Origin: Bacteroidia bacterium
GTDB taxonomy: Bacteria > Bacteroidota > Bacteroidia > AKYH767-A > OLB10
Length of the DNA stretch: 64,000 bases
Assembly: GCA_016788165.1 (NCBI GenBank)
Contig: JAEUTH010000040.1
Coordinates: 1 to 64,000 of the forward strand
Direction: 5' to 3'
Part shown: piece by piece, positions 19,541 to 29,287 of the stretch
Position numbering within the stretch: position 1 is the stretch's first letter
Layout: every line of letters starts with the position of its first letter
Notes under the pieces: model-generated
Databases searched by the model: none
Seen by the model: the letters and a program-made list of their open reading frames with translations, nothing else
Told to the model about the DNA's origin: nothing
Position numbers and translations under genes: made by a program

Positions 19541-21159
19541 ATGAAAAAATTTCTATCATCCTCAATAATTTATTTTGTATTATTTGCAGTAATTCTCACG
19601 ATCAGTATTTGTATAATATTACCAGAGTTGACAGCTTAAACAATTTTTTTGGTTTCGAGCAAACCCTTCTTAATCCTAAGAATAATAATAAAGTTGATTT
19701 ATCCATGAATTACAAACCAGGCTATGAAGCCCCATTATTATTGACTGAAATGGATAGTTCTGGAATAATTTTAAAAAGCAAAAAGATTAAGTTTTTTAGT
19801 GACTCATTACAATTTTTCTGCAACGGAGCAAGGTGGCCATCAGGCACTCAATTTGCTTTAGCAAAAAGTTTATACTCCCCTATTGATAGTTCCTATTATT
19901 TTGCAGGTGTTCTTGTGGCACACTATGGCGTTTGAAGTACACTGGCAACTAACGCATTACTCAAAGTTGATAATAATTTGGACACAGTATGGCTTCGTGA
20001 ATATTATACTGCCGCATATACTGGGCTCAACATTTCTGCTGATACTGGATTGATAGCTTCAGCATTATATAACATAAGAAAGTTAAACCCTTTGAATGAT
20101 GATACTATTTGGTCGCGAACATACTTGCCATCTAATGGTAATTCATACGCTTTATTAGGACAAAATAGAGCATATAATGATTCTGAATTTGTGGTTTGTG
20201 GAGGTAGTAATTTATTTTCACATGTGACACGTAGAGGTACTTTAGCAAAGTTTAATCAGGATGGAAACATTCTTTGGTCGTATGCTTACGGAGATAGCAC
20301 ACCTGAATTATTTCGTGTTGTTAACCCAACCAATGATAGCAGCTATATAATAGTTAATGAACATGACTATAACAACAATGCAGATGCATCAGTGATAAAA
20401 ATTTCAAACAATGGAACTTTTTTATGGGGGAAATATTATGACAAACCCGGTAAGAAAGTGACAGCCTATGATATTGCAAATACACCCGACAATAATTATT
20501 TTCTCACTCTGTCAGTATTAGACACACTTTCGTTTGTACAAAAAGCCTACTTGTTAAAAATAGATTCACTGGGTAATATTATTTGGTCACATAAATTTAA
20601 TCCGCCAATAACTTTAGGAAATTATCAGGAGTTGCATCGTTTTATTCCAACACCAGATGGGGGTTACTACATTAACGGTACACGATTAATAAAAATAGAT
20701 TCAACAGGTTACGGTTGCTGGTTTATAAATGAGCCCAATGCTGTTACACAAAATGATTTGTTTTTTGTAACAGACACAACTCCTTTAATTGCGCAACAGT
20801 ATCCTCCTCCTCCCTTTGGCGAATATATTTACATAAATCATATTGTGCCTGCAGCGTTTATTGATTCAATGTGGGTTGATAGTTGCTTAAATACAACGAG
20901 CATTAATGAAGCGAATTATCATTCAGATAACTTTTTGTTATACCCAAATCCTACAGTAAATAAACTTACTATAAGTAGCCAACAGTTTGCAAATAAGAGA
21001 GTAACTGTTACTATGTGTGATTTAATCGGCATGCAAAAACTTCAAACAAAATTTGTTGGAAGTGCAGATGGAAAAATTGTGATTGATGTGCATAATCTGG
21101 CAAGCGGGATTTACTTTGTGAAGGTGAATAACAGTGTGCAAAGATTTGTGAAGATGTAG
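19541..21159 (+). pseudogene. Broken T9SS-secreted repeat protein
   Basis: The ATG at 19541 starts a signal peptide (MKKFLSSSIIYFVLFAV), but its frame hits TAA within about 30 codons. The mature protein (SHDQYLYNITRVDSLNN onward) is in another frame, so a one-base indel lies near 19585-19605. An in-frame TGA at 19933-19935 splits the mature part; the flanks (HYGV, then STLATNALLKVDNNLDTVW) read through and a Trp codon TGG would fit. The rest has WSRTY/WSHKF-type delta-60 repeats and an intact C-terminal T9SS sorting domain (LLYPNPTVNKLTIS to IYFVKVNNSVQRFVKM). Two independent lesions argue for a decayed gene. Confidence 0.78.
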
Positions 21160-21401
21160 CATGAAAGCACAAACTACCGCGAGCGCACGGATATATAAAT
21201 CCCTATGGACGTTACCAACCTACGATGGTTATGCAATTAATCTATCGACCTAAAAAGCATAAAATCAATCAAAGCCCTGCATAAAGCGACATTTATTTTT
21301 ATTATGGGGGCTGTTTTATGTTTGACAATTGTAATAACAGTTGTGTTTATACTGATATCACATTAAGCATAAAAATTCGTTTGTTTAATTTGCACGGATA
21401 A

Positions 21402-24400
21402 ATGTTTTGCTTACGTTGGTATATTTTGTTTCTGCTTTGTATGCTACACATGTGGGTTGTGGGACAGCAAACCAATAATTTACGTCAGGCAACTGTGGGC
21501 ATTTTGCCCGATACCGTAACCATTGATACATTAAGTATTGTACCGGGCACGGTTACTGTTTTTCAGCAAAATGTATTGGTTGACACCACCACTTACATGG
21601 TTAACTATGCCGATGGTAAATTAATATGGCGTAAAAATTCCAATGCTTATAAGGCATTATCAATTACGAATGTACGTGTTGTTTACCGCGTTTTTCCGGT
21701 ATTGTTTACAAAAACATATAGCCATAAACAGGTGGGTAATATTTATAACAGCACAGGTAGTTTGGTTTATGCACCCGAAGAAAAAAACAACGATTTTTTT
21801 AAAATGGAATCGCTCAATCATTCGGGCAGCATATCGCGTGGCATTACGTTCGGCAATAATCAGGATGTGGTTGTAAACTCGGGCTTAAACCTGCAAATGG
21901 CCGGGCGTATTGATAAATCGTGGGAAATTTCGGCTGCTATTACCGATAACAACATACCGCTGCAACCCGATGGCAATACACAGCAGTTGCAAGATTTTGA
22001 TAAGGTTTTTATACAACTATCCAATGAGCGCACAAAAATTATTGCTGGCGATTTTGAATTGGCACGGCCACAAACACACTTTTTAAATTTTTTTAAACGT
22101 GCACAAGGTGGCTTAATACAAACCACCGTGCCATTCGAAAACAAAAAACATGTACTCAATATAAGTGGCAGCGCATCCATTTCGCGGGGTAAGTTTGCAC
22201 GTAATGTGGTTATTGGTATTGAGGCCAATCAAGGCCCTTACCGGTTGCAGGGTGCCGATAACGAAGTGTTTATAATTGTGCTATCGGGTACTGAACGGGT
22301 TTACATTGATGGTGTATTAATGATGCGCGGGCAAGAGCACGATTATATAATTGATTATAACACAGCCGAAATAAAATTTACCGCCAACAGAATAATTACC
22401 AAAGACAAACGCATAACGGTTGAATTTCAGTACAGTGATAAAAATTATGTGCGCAGCTTGGTGTATGGCCATGCTGATGCTGTAATTAATAAAGGCCGAT
22501 ACCGATTAGATGTTTATAATGAGCAAGATGCCAAAAATCAACCACTGCTTCAAGATTTGTCGAATGCAGATAAAACATTATTAGCCAGTGTAGGCGATAG
22601 CGTTAATCAGGCTTATAAAGTTAATGCCGATAGTATAGCCTTTACTAATAACGAAGTACTTTATAAACGGATTGACACACTTTTTGCCGGCACGTTATAT
22701 CAAAGCATTTACGTACACTCAGTAAATGCCGATAGTGCATTTTATAGAGTTGGTTTTAGTTTTTTGGGTTCGATGCGTGGCAATTACATTCAGCAGGTAA
22801 GTCCGGTAAATGGTAAAGTGTTTCAGTGGGTTACACCGGTAAACGGAGTGCCGCAAGGCCAATACGAACCAATAACGTTATTAATAGCACCGCAAAAAAA
22901 ACAAATGATAACTGCCGGTGCCGATTATCAGTTAACGGCTAACACAGGCATAACCACAGAGCTGGCATTTTCAAATACCGATCTGAATTTATTTAGCCAA
23001 ATACACAATGCCGATAACCAGGGCTTTGCCATAAACACTAAATTAAATAACAAATACGCTTTGCAAAAAAACAAAGCCGATAGTGCCTGGGTGTTACACA
23101 CCACATTAGCTGTTGAGCACCTGCATAAAAATTTCAGATTTATTGAACCATACAGGCCTATTGAATTTGCGCGCGACTGGAACCTGGCAACTACGAATGC
23201 CACCGGTGCCGAAACCGCCACCACCATGCTGTTTGCAGCCATGCAAAAGCAACAACTTATAAGCTATCAGCTAAAAACATTTTTTAAAGGCTCTTACAAT
23301 GGATTGCAACATCAGCTTAACATGCAAACGCAAATGGGCAAGTGGCATAACAAAGGTTATGTAACATACCTGCACAGTAAAGCAAACGGAGCTAACAGCG
23401 GCTATATACGCGCATTTAGTAATCAAAGTTATGCGTTAAAACGTGTTACAGTTGGTGTGCAATATGAAACTGAAAACAATAAATTATTTAATGCAGCCGA
23501 TACCTTAACAGCACAAAGTTTTTTTTACCAGCAGTACGATGCTTATATAACCAATGCAGCAGCAGCTAACCGTTTTACCTACAAAATAAGTGGTGGCCAG
23601 CGGTACGATTTTGCAATTGACAAAGCACATTTTAAATATTCAAATCATGCCGATAACATGGCGGCTGATATAACCCTCAATGGCAAAACCAATGGCCGGT
23701 TTATGGCCGGTTTTATTTACCGGCAATTGCATGGTGCCGATAGTATTATACAAATTGCCGGCAGCCAAACATTGTTACAAAAAATGGGATATACCAATCA
23801 ATGGCTTAATGGGGGTATAAACCTAAATACGTATTATGAGGCAAGTACGGGTCAGGAGTTACGTAAGGAGTTTTCCTACCTCGAGGTACAACCCGGCACC
23901 GGAGTTTATACATGGAATGATTACAACTTAAACGGAGTTAAAGAGCTTAATGAGTTCGAGGTTTCGGCCTTTACCGATCAGGCCAACTACATACGCATTT
24001 TTGTGCCAACTACTACTTACATACGAACCATAAGCACACAATTTAATAATGTGTTAGGTATTAACCCGGCAGCTTTTTTAAAACTTAATAAACCCGCTAA
24101 AAAGGTATTGTCGAAATTTGCGGCCCAATTTGCATTACAATTTGATAATAAGAGGATGCGTAAAAATATTGAAGACGGTATTAATCCCATAGTTACTAAT
24201 ATTAACGACACCAATTTAGTGGCTGCCAATACATTAATGCGGCACACGCTTTTCTATAATCGTATAAGTAGTGTTGCCGGGGCCGATTACACTTTTCAGA
24301 ATGCACGCAATAAAATTTTTCTAACCAATGGATATGAAATTCGCACGTATCAATTTCATCAGGTAAATATGCGTTGGAATATTACAAAGGTGTTTGGTAC

Positions 24401-24872
24401 TACACTGCTTGCAGAATCGGGTATTAAAAAAAGTGGCAGCGATTTTTTTAGTAACCGCAGTTATCACATAAACTACTACCGCACCGAGCCCGGGTTTAGC
24501 ATACAACCCAATGCACTGTTTCGAACCATTTTCAGTTATGCCTTAATCAATAAAACCAATACCATAGGCGAACCTGCACAAAAAATGCAACAGAATAGAT
24601 GGAGTGTGGAAGTAAAGTACAGTAATATAAAAAGAGGATTGCTATCGGCCCGGTTTAACTACATAAACATCAGCTACAACGATGACAGTAACTCGCCTTT
24701 AGCATACGAAATGTTAGAAGGTTATCAGAAAGGAAAAAATTTACAATGGATATTTAACCTGCAGCGCAATTTAAGTAAAGTACTGCAACTTACCGTAAAT
24801 TACGAAGGGCGCAAATCAAACGGAGTACCAGTTGTGCATACTGCAAGTGTGCAAGCACGTGCATTTTTTTAG
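21402..24872 (+). CDS. Large outer-membrane beta-barrel protein of unknown function
   Basis: This 1156-residue protein has a signal peptide (MFCLRWYILFLLCMLHMWVVGQ) and ends ARAFF, an outer-membrane-protein C-terminus. The region at about 135-240 (SLNHSGSISRGITFGNNQDVV, LQMAGRIDKSWEISAAITD, NIPLQPDGNTQQLQDFDKVF) is conserved in many Bacteroidota proteins of this size and vaguely recalls the translocon protein SprA, but it is much shorter than SprA. The rest is long alternating barrel strands. I do not know its function. A segment ending LQPGTGVYTWNDYNLNGVKELNEFE looks like a calcium-loop of the DxNxNGxxD type. Confidence 0.7.
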   Translation: MFCLRWYILFLLCMLHMWVVGQQTNNLRQATVGILPDTVTIDTLSIVPGTVTVFQQNVLVDTTTYMVNYADGKLIWRKNSNAYKALSITNVRVVYRVFPVLFTKTYSHKQVGNIYNSTGSLVYAPEEKNNDFFKMESLNHSGSISRGITFGNNQDVVVNSGLNLQMAGRIDKSWEISAAITDNNIPLQPDGNTQQLQDFDKVFIQLSNERTKIIAGDFELARPQTHFLNFFKRAQGGLIQTTVPFENKKHVLNISGSASISRGKFARNVVIGIEANQGPYRLQGADNEVFIIVLSGTERVYIDGVLMMRGQEHDYIIDYNTAEIKFTANRIITKDKRITVEFQYSDKNYVRSLVYGHADAVINKGRYRLDVYNEQDAKNQPLLQDLSNADKTLLASVGDSVNQAYKVNADSIAFTNNEVLYKRIDTLFAGTLYQSIYVHSVNADSAFYRVGFSFLGSMRGNYIQQVSPVNGKVFQWVTPVNGVPQGQYEPITLLIAPQKKQMITAGADYQLTANTGITTELAFSNTDLNLFSQIHNADNQGFAINTKLNNKYALQKNKADSAWVLHTTLAVEHLHKNFRFIEPYRPIEFARDWNLATTNATGAETATTMLFAAMQKQQLISYQLKTFFKGSYNGLQHQLNMQTQMGKWHNKGYVTYLHSKANGANSGYIRAFSNQSYALKRVTVGVQYETENNKLFNAADTLTAQSFFYQQYDAYITNAAAANRFTYKISGGQRYDFAIDKAHFKYSNHADNMAADITLNGKTNGRFMAGFIYRQLHGADSIIQIAGSQTLLQKMGYTNQWLNGGINLNTYYEASTGQELRKEFSYLEVQPGTGVYTWNDYNLNGVKELNEFEVSAFTDQANYIRIFVPTTTYIRTISTQFNNVLGINPAAFLKLNKPAKKVLSKFAAQFALQFDNKRMRKNIEDGINPIVTNINDTNLVAANTLMRHTLFYNRISSVAGADYTFQNARNKIFLTNGYEIRTYQFHQVNMRWNITKVFGTTLLAESGIKKSGSDFFSNRSYHINYYRTEPGFSIQPNALFRTIFSYALINKTNTIGEPAQKMQQNRWSVEVKYSNIKRGLLSARFNYINISYNDDSNSPLAYEMLEGYQKGKNLQWIFNLQRNLSKVLQLTVNYEGRKSNGVPVVHTASVQARAFF

Positions 24873-24909
24873 TTTTTTTTTTGACGTTGCTGTACCGTTT
24901 GCAAAAACA

Positions 24910-25500
24910 TTATTTACTTTTTTTCCAGGTTTGATAGCCGTCTTGTTGTGTGGGTCTGTTTAAAGGTATTTCGGTTAATGCCTGGCATGGCTTTAATGTG
25001 GCATGTAACTCGGCAGGCAGTTGTTGGTAAAGTGCGGTACCTTTTGTTTTCCAGGCAATCATTTCATCACTAACATCTTTAATAATTTTTGCAGGATTTC
25101 CCACAGCTATTTTTCTATCGGGTATTACCATGCCATCGGGCACAAAACACAATGCACCCACAATACAATTATCACCCACAATTACATTATCCATTACAAC
25201 GGCATTCATGCCAATTAAGCTATTGGCTCCAATAGTACTTCCATGTATAATGGCACCATGGCCAATGTGTGCGCCCGCTTTAAGTAAAACGGTTACACCC
25301 GGAAACATGTGCAGGGTACAGTTTTCCTGCACATTACAGCCATCTTCAATTATTATCTGCCCCCAATCGCCACGCAATGCAGCACCCGGCCCAACATAAA
25401 CATGTGCACCAATAATAACATTACCCGTAACCGTTGCTTGCGGATGTATAAAACTACTGGGGTGTATTACAGGTATGTAGCCGTTAAATTCATATATCAT
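24910..25500 (-). CDS. PaaY-like gamma-carbonic-anhydrase-fold hexapeptide protein
   Basis: A 196-residue left-handed beta-helix protein of the gamma carbonic anhydrase/CaiE/PaaY family. Landmarks: HPQATVTGNVIIGAHVYVGP, LRGDWGQIIIEDGCNVQENC, and the metal histidines in CTLHMFPG and GHIGHGAIIHG. The C-terminal AWKTKGTALYQQL helix is typical of PaaY, a thioesterase that clears dead-end CoA esters in phenylacetate degradation. No paa genes are in the window, so that role is uncertain; a carbonic-anhydrase-like or general thioesterase role is equally open. It converges with the upstream barrel gene. Confidence 0.8.
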   Translation of the reverse strand: MIYEFNGYIPVIHPSSFIHPQATVTGNVIIGAHVYVGPGAALRGDWGQIIIEDGCNVQENCTLHMFPGVTVLLKAGAHIGHGAIIHGSTIGANSLIGMNAVVMDNVIVGDNCIVGALCFVPDGMVIPDRKIAVGNPAKIIKDVSDEMIAWKTKGTALYQQLPAELHATLKPCQALTEIPLNRPTQQDGYQTWKKSK

Positions 25501-25586
25501 TTTGATAGTGTTAAAATGTAAATAATACTTTTTCTTAATAATGAAGTTGTTTTAAGATTGTATCTTTAATGTTCAACTAAATATAA

Positions 25587-28500
25587 ATGCAAATGAAAAA
25601 TTTATTTACTATTCGTAATTTGTTTGTTTATGTATTGATAATTTTTGTCAGTCAAATACAAGCGCAAACACCATCCAAATTTTTTGAAAAATCGTTTGGT
25701 GTAAACAACAGTGTAGCCAACAAGGAACTGGCAGCCGATACCAATGGTAACGCCTACTTTTGGGGTACAAACAGCAACTATTATTATTTGGGAAAAACCA
25801 ATACCGGTGGGGCTTTACAATGGATGCGCCAAGGGGTTTCAAATTCAGGAAATTTAAACTACTCTGTTGATTTTAATTTAAGCATATCCAACATGGCAGT
25901 TGATGGTGGAGGCAATATCTATTTAGCAGGTATAGCCTATAATCCCAGTTTAGGTAATAGGCTGAGTGTAGTAAAATTAAACAACAATGGCATCGTACAA
26001 TGGCAGGCTTTTGATACCACAGTAAGCTATGGGCAAAGCAATGCAGTTGTAACTATTGATGTAAATGGTAATCCGGTAGTGGCATGCGAGCGTAACGAAT
26101 CGTGCAGCAAAGTATATGTAGTACGTTATAATAAAAATAACGGTGTTACAACCATGGCTAAAATTCATGATTTAATTGTTGGGCAGTGCGATTATGTAAG
26201 AGATATTAAAACCGATTCGGCAGGCAATATTTACGTTGCCGGATATGTATATGTTGATGGTACCAAGCGTAACGATACGTATGTATTAAAACTTAACAAT
26301 GCCGGCAATCAACAATGGATAAAAATGTATGATGGCAATAGTAATAATGACTATGCCGTTGACCTGAAGGTTGATGGCAGCGGTAATAATATTTACGTGG
26401 CCGGATATGGATATTTTGCAGCTACAGGTAACGATTGGCTGGTAGTAAAATACAATGCAGCAGGTACACAGCTTTGGGCAAAAAACATTGATGGTGGTGG
26501 CAACTCAACCGATTATTTAGACGAAATTATTGTGGACAATGCCGGTTTTGTTTTTGCATGTGGCAAACAATACGACCCCGTATCCGGCACTGTTTACAGG
26601 GTTTTTAAACTTAATCCAAACAATGGTTCGTCAAGCTCAAAAACATTAGGTCAGTGTTATAGTACAAATAATACCTCACATATTGCCTGCGATGCAACCA
26701 ACAGAATTTATGTTTCAAGTGCCGACTATGATATCCAAAACGTAACCCGTTTATCAAACAACTTAGCCGTGCAATATACCTGGGACGATTTACAAAACTA
26801 TACCGTTGATGCCGGCATTGCACTTACACGCACCAACGAAGTTTTTGTATTGGCAAATCCGGTTTATAATGAGGAACCTGCTAAGGTGATAGGTTTAAAC
26901 AATAATGGTGCATTGGCGTTTAATCTGCCTCTTGATTTGGAAATACCAAGCAGCAATGATTTGCTATATGATTATACAGTTGATGCCGAAGGCCACATTT
27001 ATGCTGCTACATACTCAAGCGACTATTACAATTTGCGTGTTTATAAAACCGACAGAAATGGCAACTACATTTGGAACAGCACTTATAACAAAGGCAATTT
27101 TGTAGCACATGAAATAAAATTAGATGCAGCCAATAATGCACTTTACGTTTGCGGCAGACGCGAAAACAACATGAGCATAATTAAATACAATGCCAGTAAC
27201 GGCAGCAGAGTTTGGGTAGCTTCATACAATGCTCCGGGCAATTATATTGACAATGCCTATGCAATGGCTTTTGATAATAGTGGTAATATTTACATAACAG
27301 GCACGGGTTATAGCGGCAGTACCGAAGGCAATAATTGTTACACTTTAAAGTTTAACAGCAATGGCATACGTCAATGGGTTGCCGAGTATAAAGGCAATAC
27401 AGGTGTTAATCTGGAGGATATTGGCAGATCAATTGCATTAGATGGCAGTGGCAATGTTTATGTATGTGGCTCGGCAGGTGTATTAAATCGCAGTGGCGAG
27501 TTTATGGTGCTTAAATACAATAACAATGGGGTGTTGCAGTATAATAAATTACTTAGCGGAACCAACACCAACACCTATGACGAAGCTTATGATATTGCCG
27601 TTGATAATGCCGGTAACGCCTATGTAGGTGGCTATTACTATAATGGAGCACCCGAGTATTATGCCGCTGTATTGGTAAAGTTAACCCCGGCCGGAAATGT
27701 TGATTTTACCAAACAATACAATGGACAAACGGCACAGTCATATACCGAATATTTTAATCGTGTAATGCTGAAAGGCAACAATGTGTATGCAACAGGCACA
27801 CAGAAACGTGACGCCAACGTGTTTGATATGGATGTGTTTACAGTAAAAGTAAGTACAACAGGCGCACAACAATGGATTAAAATATACGATAACACCAACA
27901 ATACCAACACCTACAACTACAGTCAGGATTTATGGGTTGATAATTCGAATAATGTATATGCTTTAGCCGTGTCGAATGATACTTTATGGACACTCCTAAA
28001 ATACGACAGTGTAGGCACACAACTTTGGATATATAATCACGACAGGCATCACGGCCAAAGCGCCAATTTAATTACAGGCTATAGTTATCGCCCTCAGTTA
28101 GCTGCCGATAATTTAGGCGGAGTATATATTGGCGGCACTACATATCATGGCTATAACGGCTATAATAATGGCTTTATGCGTTTCTGCGAAAACCCACCGG
28201 TACCTGCCAACATAGCTTCGGGTCCGCTTACATTTTGTGCCGGGGGATCAGTTACACTTAATGCAGCTTCAGGTATTGGTTATTTATGGAGTAATGGAGC
28301 CACTACGCAAAGCATAGTTGCTAACACCAGTGGCAACTATAGAGTAACTGTTACTTATAATAACGGTTGCAGCAATTTATCGGCCAACAGAAATGTAACC
28401 GTTAACCCATTGCCAACGCCAACCATTACCGGTAATGGCCCGTTAACTTTTTGCGAAGGCAGTAATGTTACCCTAACAACAGCAACAGCCAGCAATTATT

Positions 28501-29144
28501 TATGGAGCAACGGTGCCACTACAAAAAGCATTGTAGTTGATACCAGTGGTACCTTTACAGTAACAGTTACAAACAGTAATGGATGTACAGGCACATCGGC
28601 TTCTGTTGCCACCATTGATAATCCGTTACCCAATGCAACTGCTACTGCACAATCGCCAACCACCATTTGCAGTACCGATAGTGTTAAGCTGGTAGCCAAT
28701 GGCGGTAATAATATTACCTATCAATGGCGCAGAGGCAATAACAACGTAGCTGGTGCAACCGCTAAAACTTTTTATGCAAAATTACAGGGTAATTATACGG
28801 TAAGGGTTACCAGTACAAATACCGGTTGTTCACGTACTTCGGCTGCTGTTAATGTAGTAGTAAACTGCAAAATGTTTGCAGCCGACATTGCGCAACCCGA
28901 TTTACAAGCATACCCTAACCCTACTACGGGTGTCATACATTTAACCGGCACACAAATGGCCAATGAAGTAGCACTAAACGTATATGATGCTGCAGGTAAA
29001 AGTATTTTAAATAAAACCTTGCATAGTGAAAATGGAAACCTGTATTATGATATTGACTTAACGCAATACCCTACCGGTATATATCGTTTCATGTTAATCA
29101 GCAACAACCAGATTATACACAAACAAGCATTTAAAATTGATTAA
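25587..29144 (+). CDS. T9SS-secreted delta-60/SBBP propeller protein with Ig-like repeats
   Basis: An intact 1185-residue secreted protein. Signal peptide ends VSQIQAQ; residues about 30-870 hold repeated units of the form DxxGNxYVxGxxY...KYNxxGxxQW (SBBP/delta-60 beta-propeller repeats). Two tandem Ig-like/PKD-like repeats begin PLTFCAGGSVTL and PLTFCEGSNVTL, followed by a third diverged one (about 870-1090). The final 80 residues (AYPNPTTGVIHL to HKQAFKID) are a type A T9SS sorting domain. Expected at the cell surface or released. It is the only undamaged member of this protein type in the window. A strong terminator follows at 29157-29198. Confidence 0.85.
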   Translation: MQMKNLFTIRNLFVYVLIIFVSQIQAQTPSKFFEKSFGVNNSVANKELAADTNGNAYFWGTNSNYYYLGKTNTGGALQWMRQGVSNSGNLNYSVDFNLSISNMAVDGGGNIYLAGIAYNPSLGNRLSVVKLNNNGIVQWQAFDTTVSYGQSNAVVTIDVNGNPVVACERNESCSKVYVVRYNKNNGVTTMAKIHDLIVGQCDYVRDIKTDSAGNIYVAGYVYVDGTKRNDTYVLKLNNAGNQQWIKMYDGNSNNDYAVDLKVDGSGNNIYVAGYGYFAATGNDWLVVKYNAAGTQLWAKNIDGGGNSTDYLDEIIVDNAGFVFACGKQYDPVSGTVYRVFKLNPNNGSSSSKTLGQCYSTNNTSHIACDATNRIYVSSADYDIQNVTRLSNNLAVQYTWDDLQNYTVDAGIALTRTNEVFVLANPVYNEEPAKVIGLNNNGALAFNLPLDLEIPSSNDLLYDYTVDAEGHIYAATYSSDYYNLRVYKTDRNGNYIWNSTYNKGNFVAHEIKLDAANNALYVCGRRENNMSIIKYNASNGSRVWVASYNAPGNYIDNAYAMAFDNSGNIYITGTGYSGSTEGNNCYTLKFNSNGIRQWVAEYKGNTGVNLEDIGRSIALDGSGNVYVCGSAGVLNRSGEFMVLKYNNNGVLQYNKLLSGTNTNTYDEAYDIAVDNAGNAYVGGYYYNGAPEYYAAVLVKLTPAGNVDFTKQYNGQTAQSYTEYFNRVMLKGNNVYATGTQKRDANVFDMDVFTVKVSTTGAQQWIKIYDNTNNTNTYNYSQDLWVDNSNNVYALAVSNDTLWTLLKYDSVGTQLWIYNHDRHHGQSANLITGYSYRPQLAADNLGGVYIGGTTYHGYNGYNNGFMRFCENPPVPANIASGPLTFCAGGSVTLNAASGIGYLWSNGATTQSIVANTSGNYRVTVTYNNGCSNLSANRNVTVNPLPTPTITGNGPLTFCEGSNVTLTTATASNYLWSNGATTKSIVVDTSGTFTVTVTNSNGCTGTSASVATIDNPLPNATATAQSPTTICSTDSVKLVANGGNNITYQWRRGNNNVAGATAKTFYAKLQGNYTVRVTSTNTGCSRTSAAVNVVVNCKMFAADIAQPDLQAYPNPTTGVIHLTGTQMANEVALNVYDAAGKSILNKTLHSENGNLYYDIDLTQYPTGIYRFMLISNNQIIHKQAFKID

Positions 29145-29156
29145 ACAAATTTGTTT

Positions 29157-29198
29157 AAAAGCGGAAAGGCCTTGCATTAGCAAGGCCTTTCCGCTTTT
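29157..29198. terminator. Rho-independent terminator, perfect 19-bp stem
   Basis: AAAAGCGGAAAGGCCTTGC at 29157-29175 pairs perfectly with 29180-29198 around an ATTA loop; A and T tracts flank both sides, so it could act in either direction. It follows the T9SS propeller gene by 13 bases. Confidence 0.9.
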
Positions 29199-29228
29199 AA
29201 TACCTGCCAAGCCAGACTAAATCCTTAA

Positions 29229-29248
29229 ATAGTTGCACAAACAACTAT
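29229..29248. promoter_or_regulatory. Candidate MarR operator 1
   Basis: ATAGTTG-CACAAA-CAACTAT is an inverted repeat with 7-bp arms and a 6-bp centre. It sits just upstream of a possible TATATTTG (-7) element at 29261-29268 and 40 bp before the MBL-rhodanese ATG. The same TAGTTG-N6-CAACTA pattern recurs at 31124-31141, after the marR gene of this cluster. Binding by that MarR protein is inference. Confidence 0.6.
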
Positions 29249-29260
29249 ATAGCTTTATTG

Positions 29261-29268
29261 TATATTTG
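29261..29268 (+). promoter_or_regulatory. Candidate Bacteroidota -7 element
   Basis: TATATTTG matches the Bacteroidota consensus TANNTTTG, 20 bp before the MBL-rhodanese start codon. A canonical -33 TTTG at ideal spacing is not evident; the nearest TTG lies inside the palindrome at 29233-29235. Confidence 0.45.
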
Positions 29269-29287
29269 CCGGCTAAAACTTTAAAAT

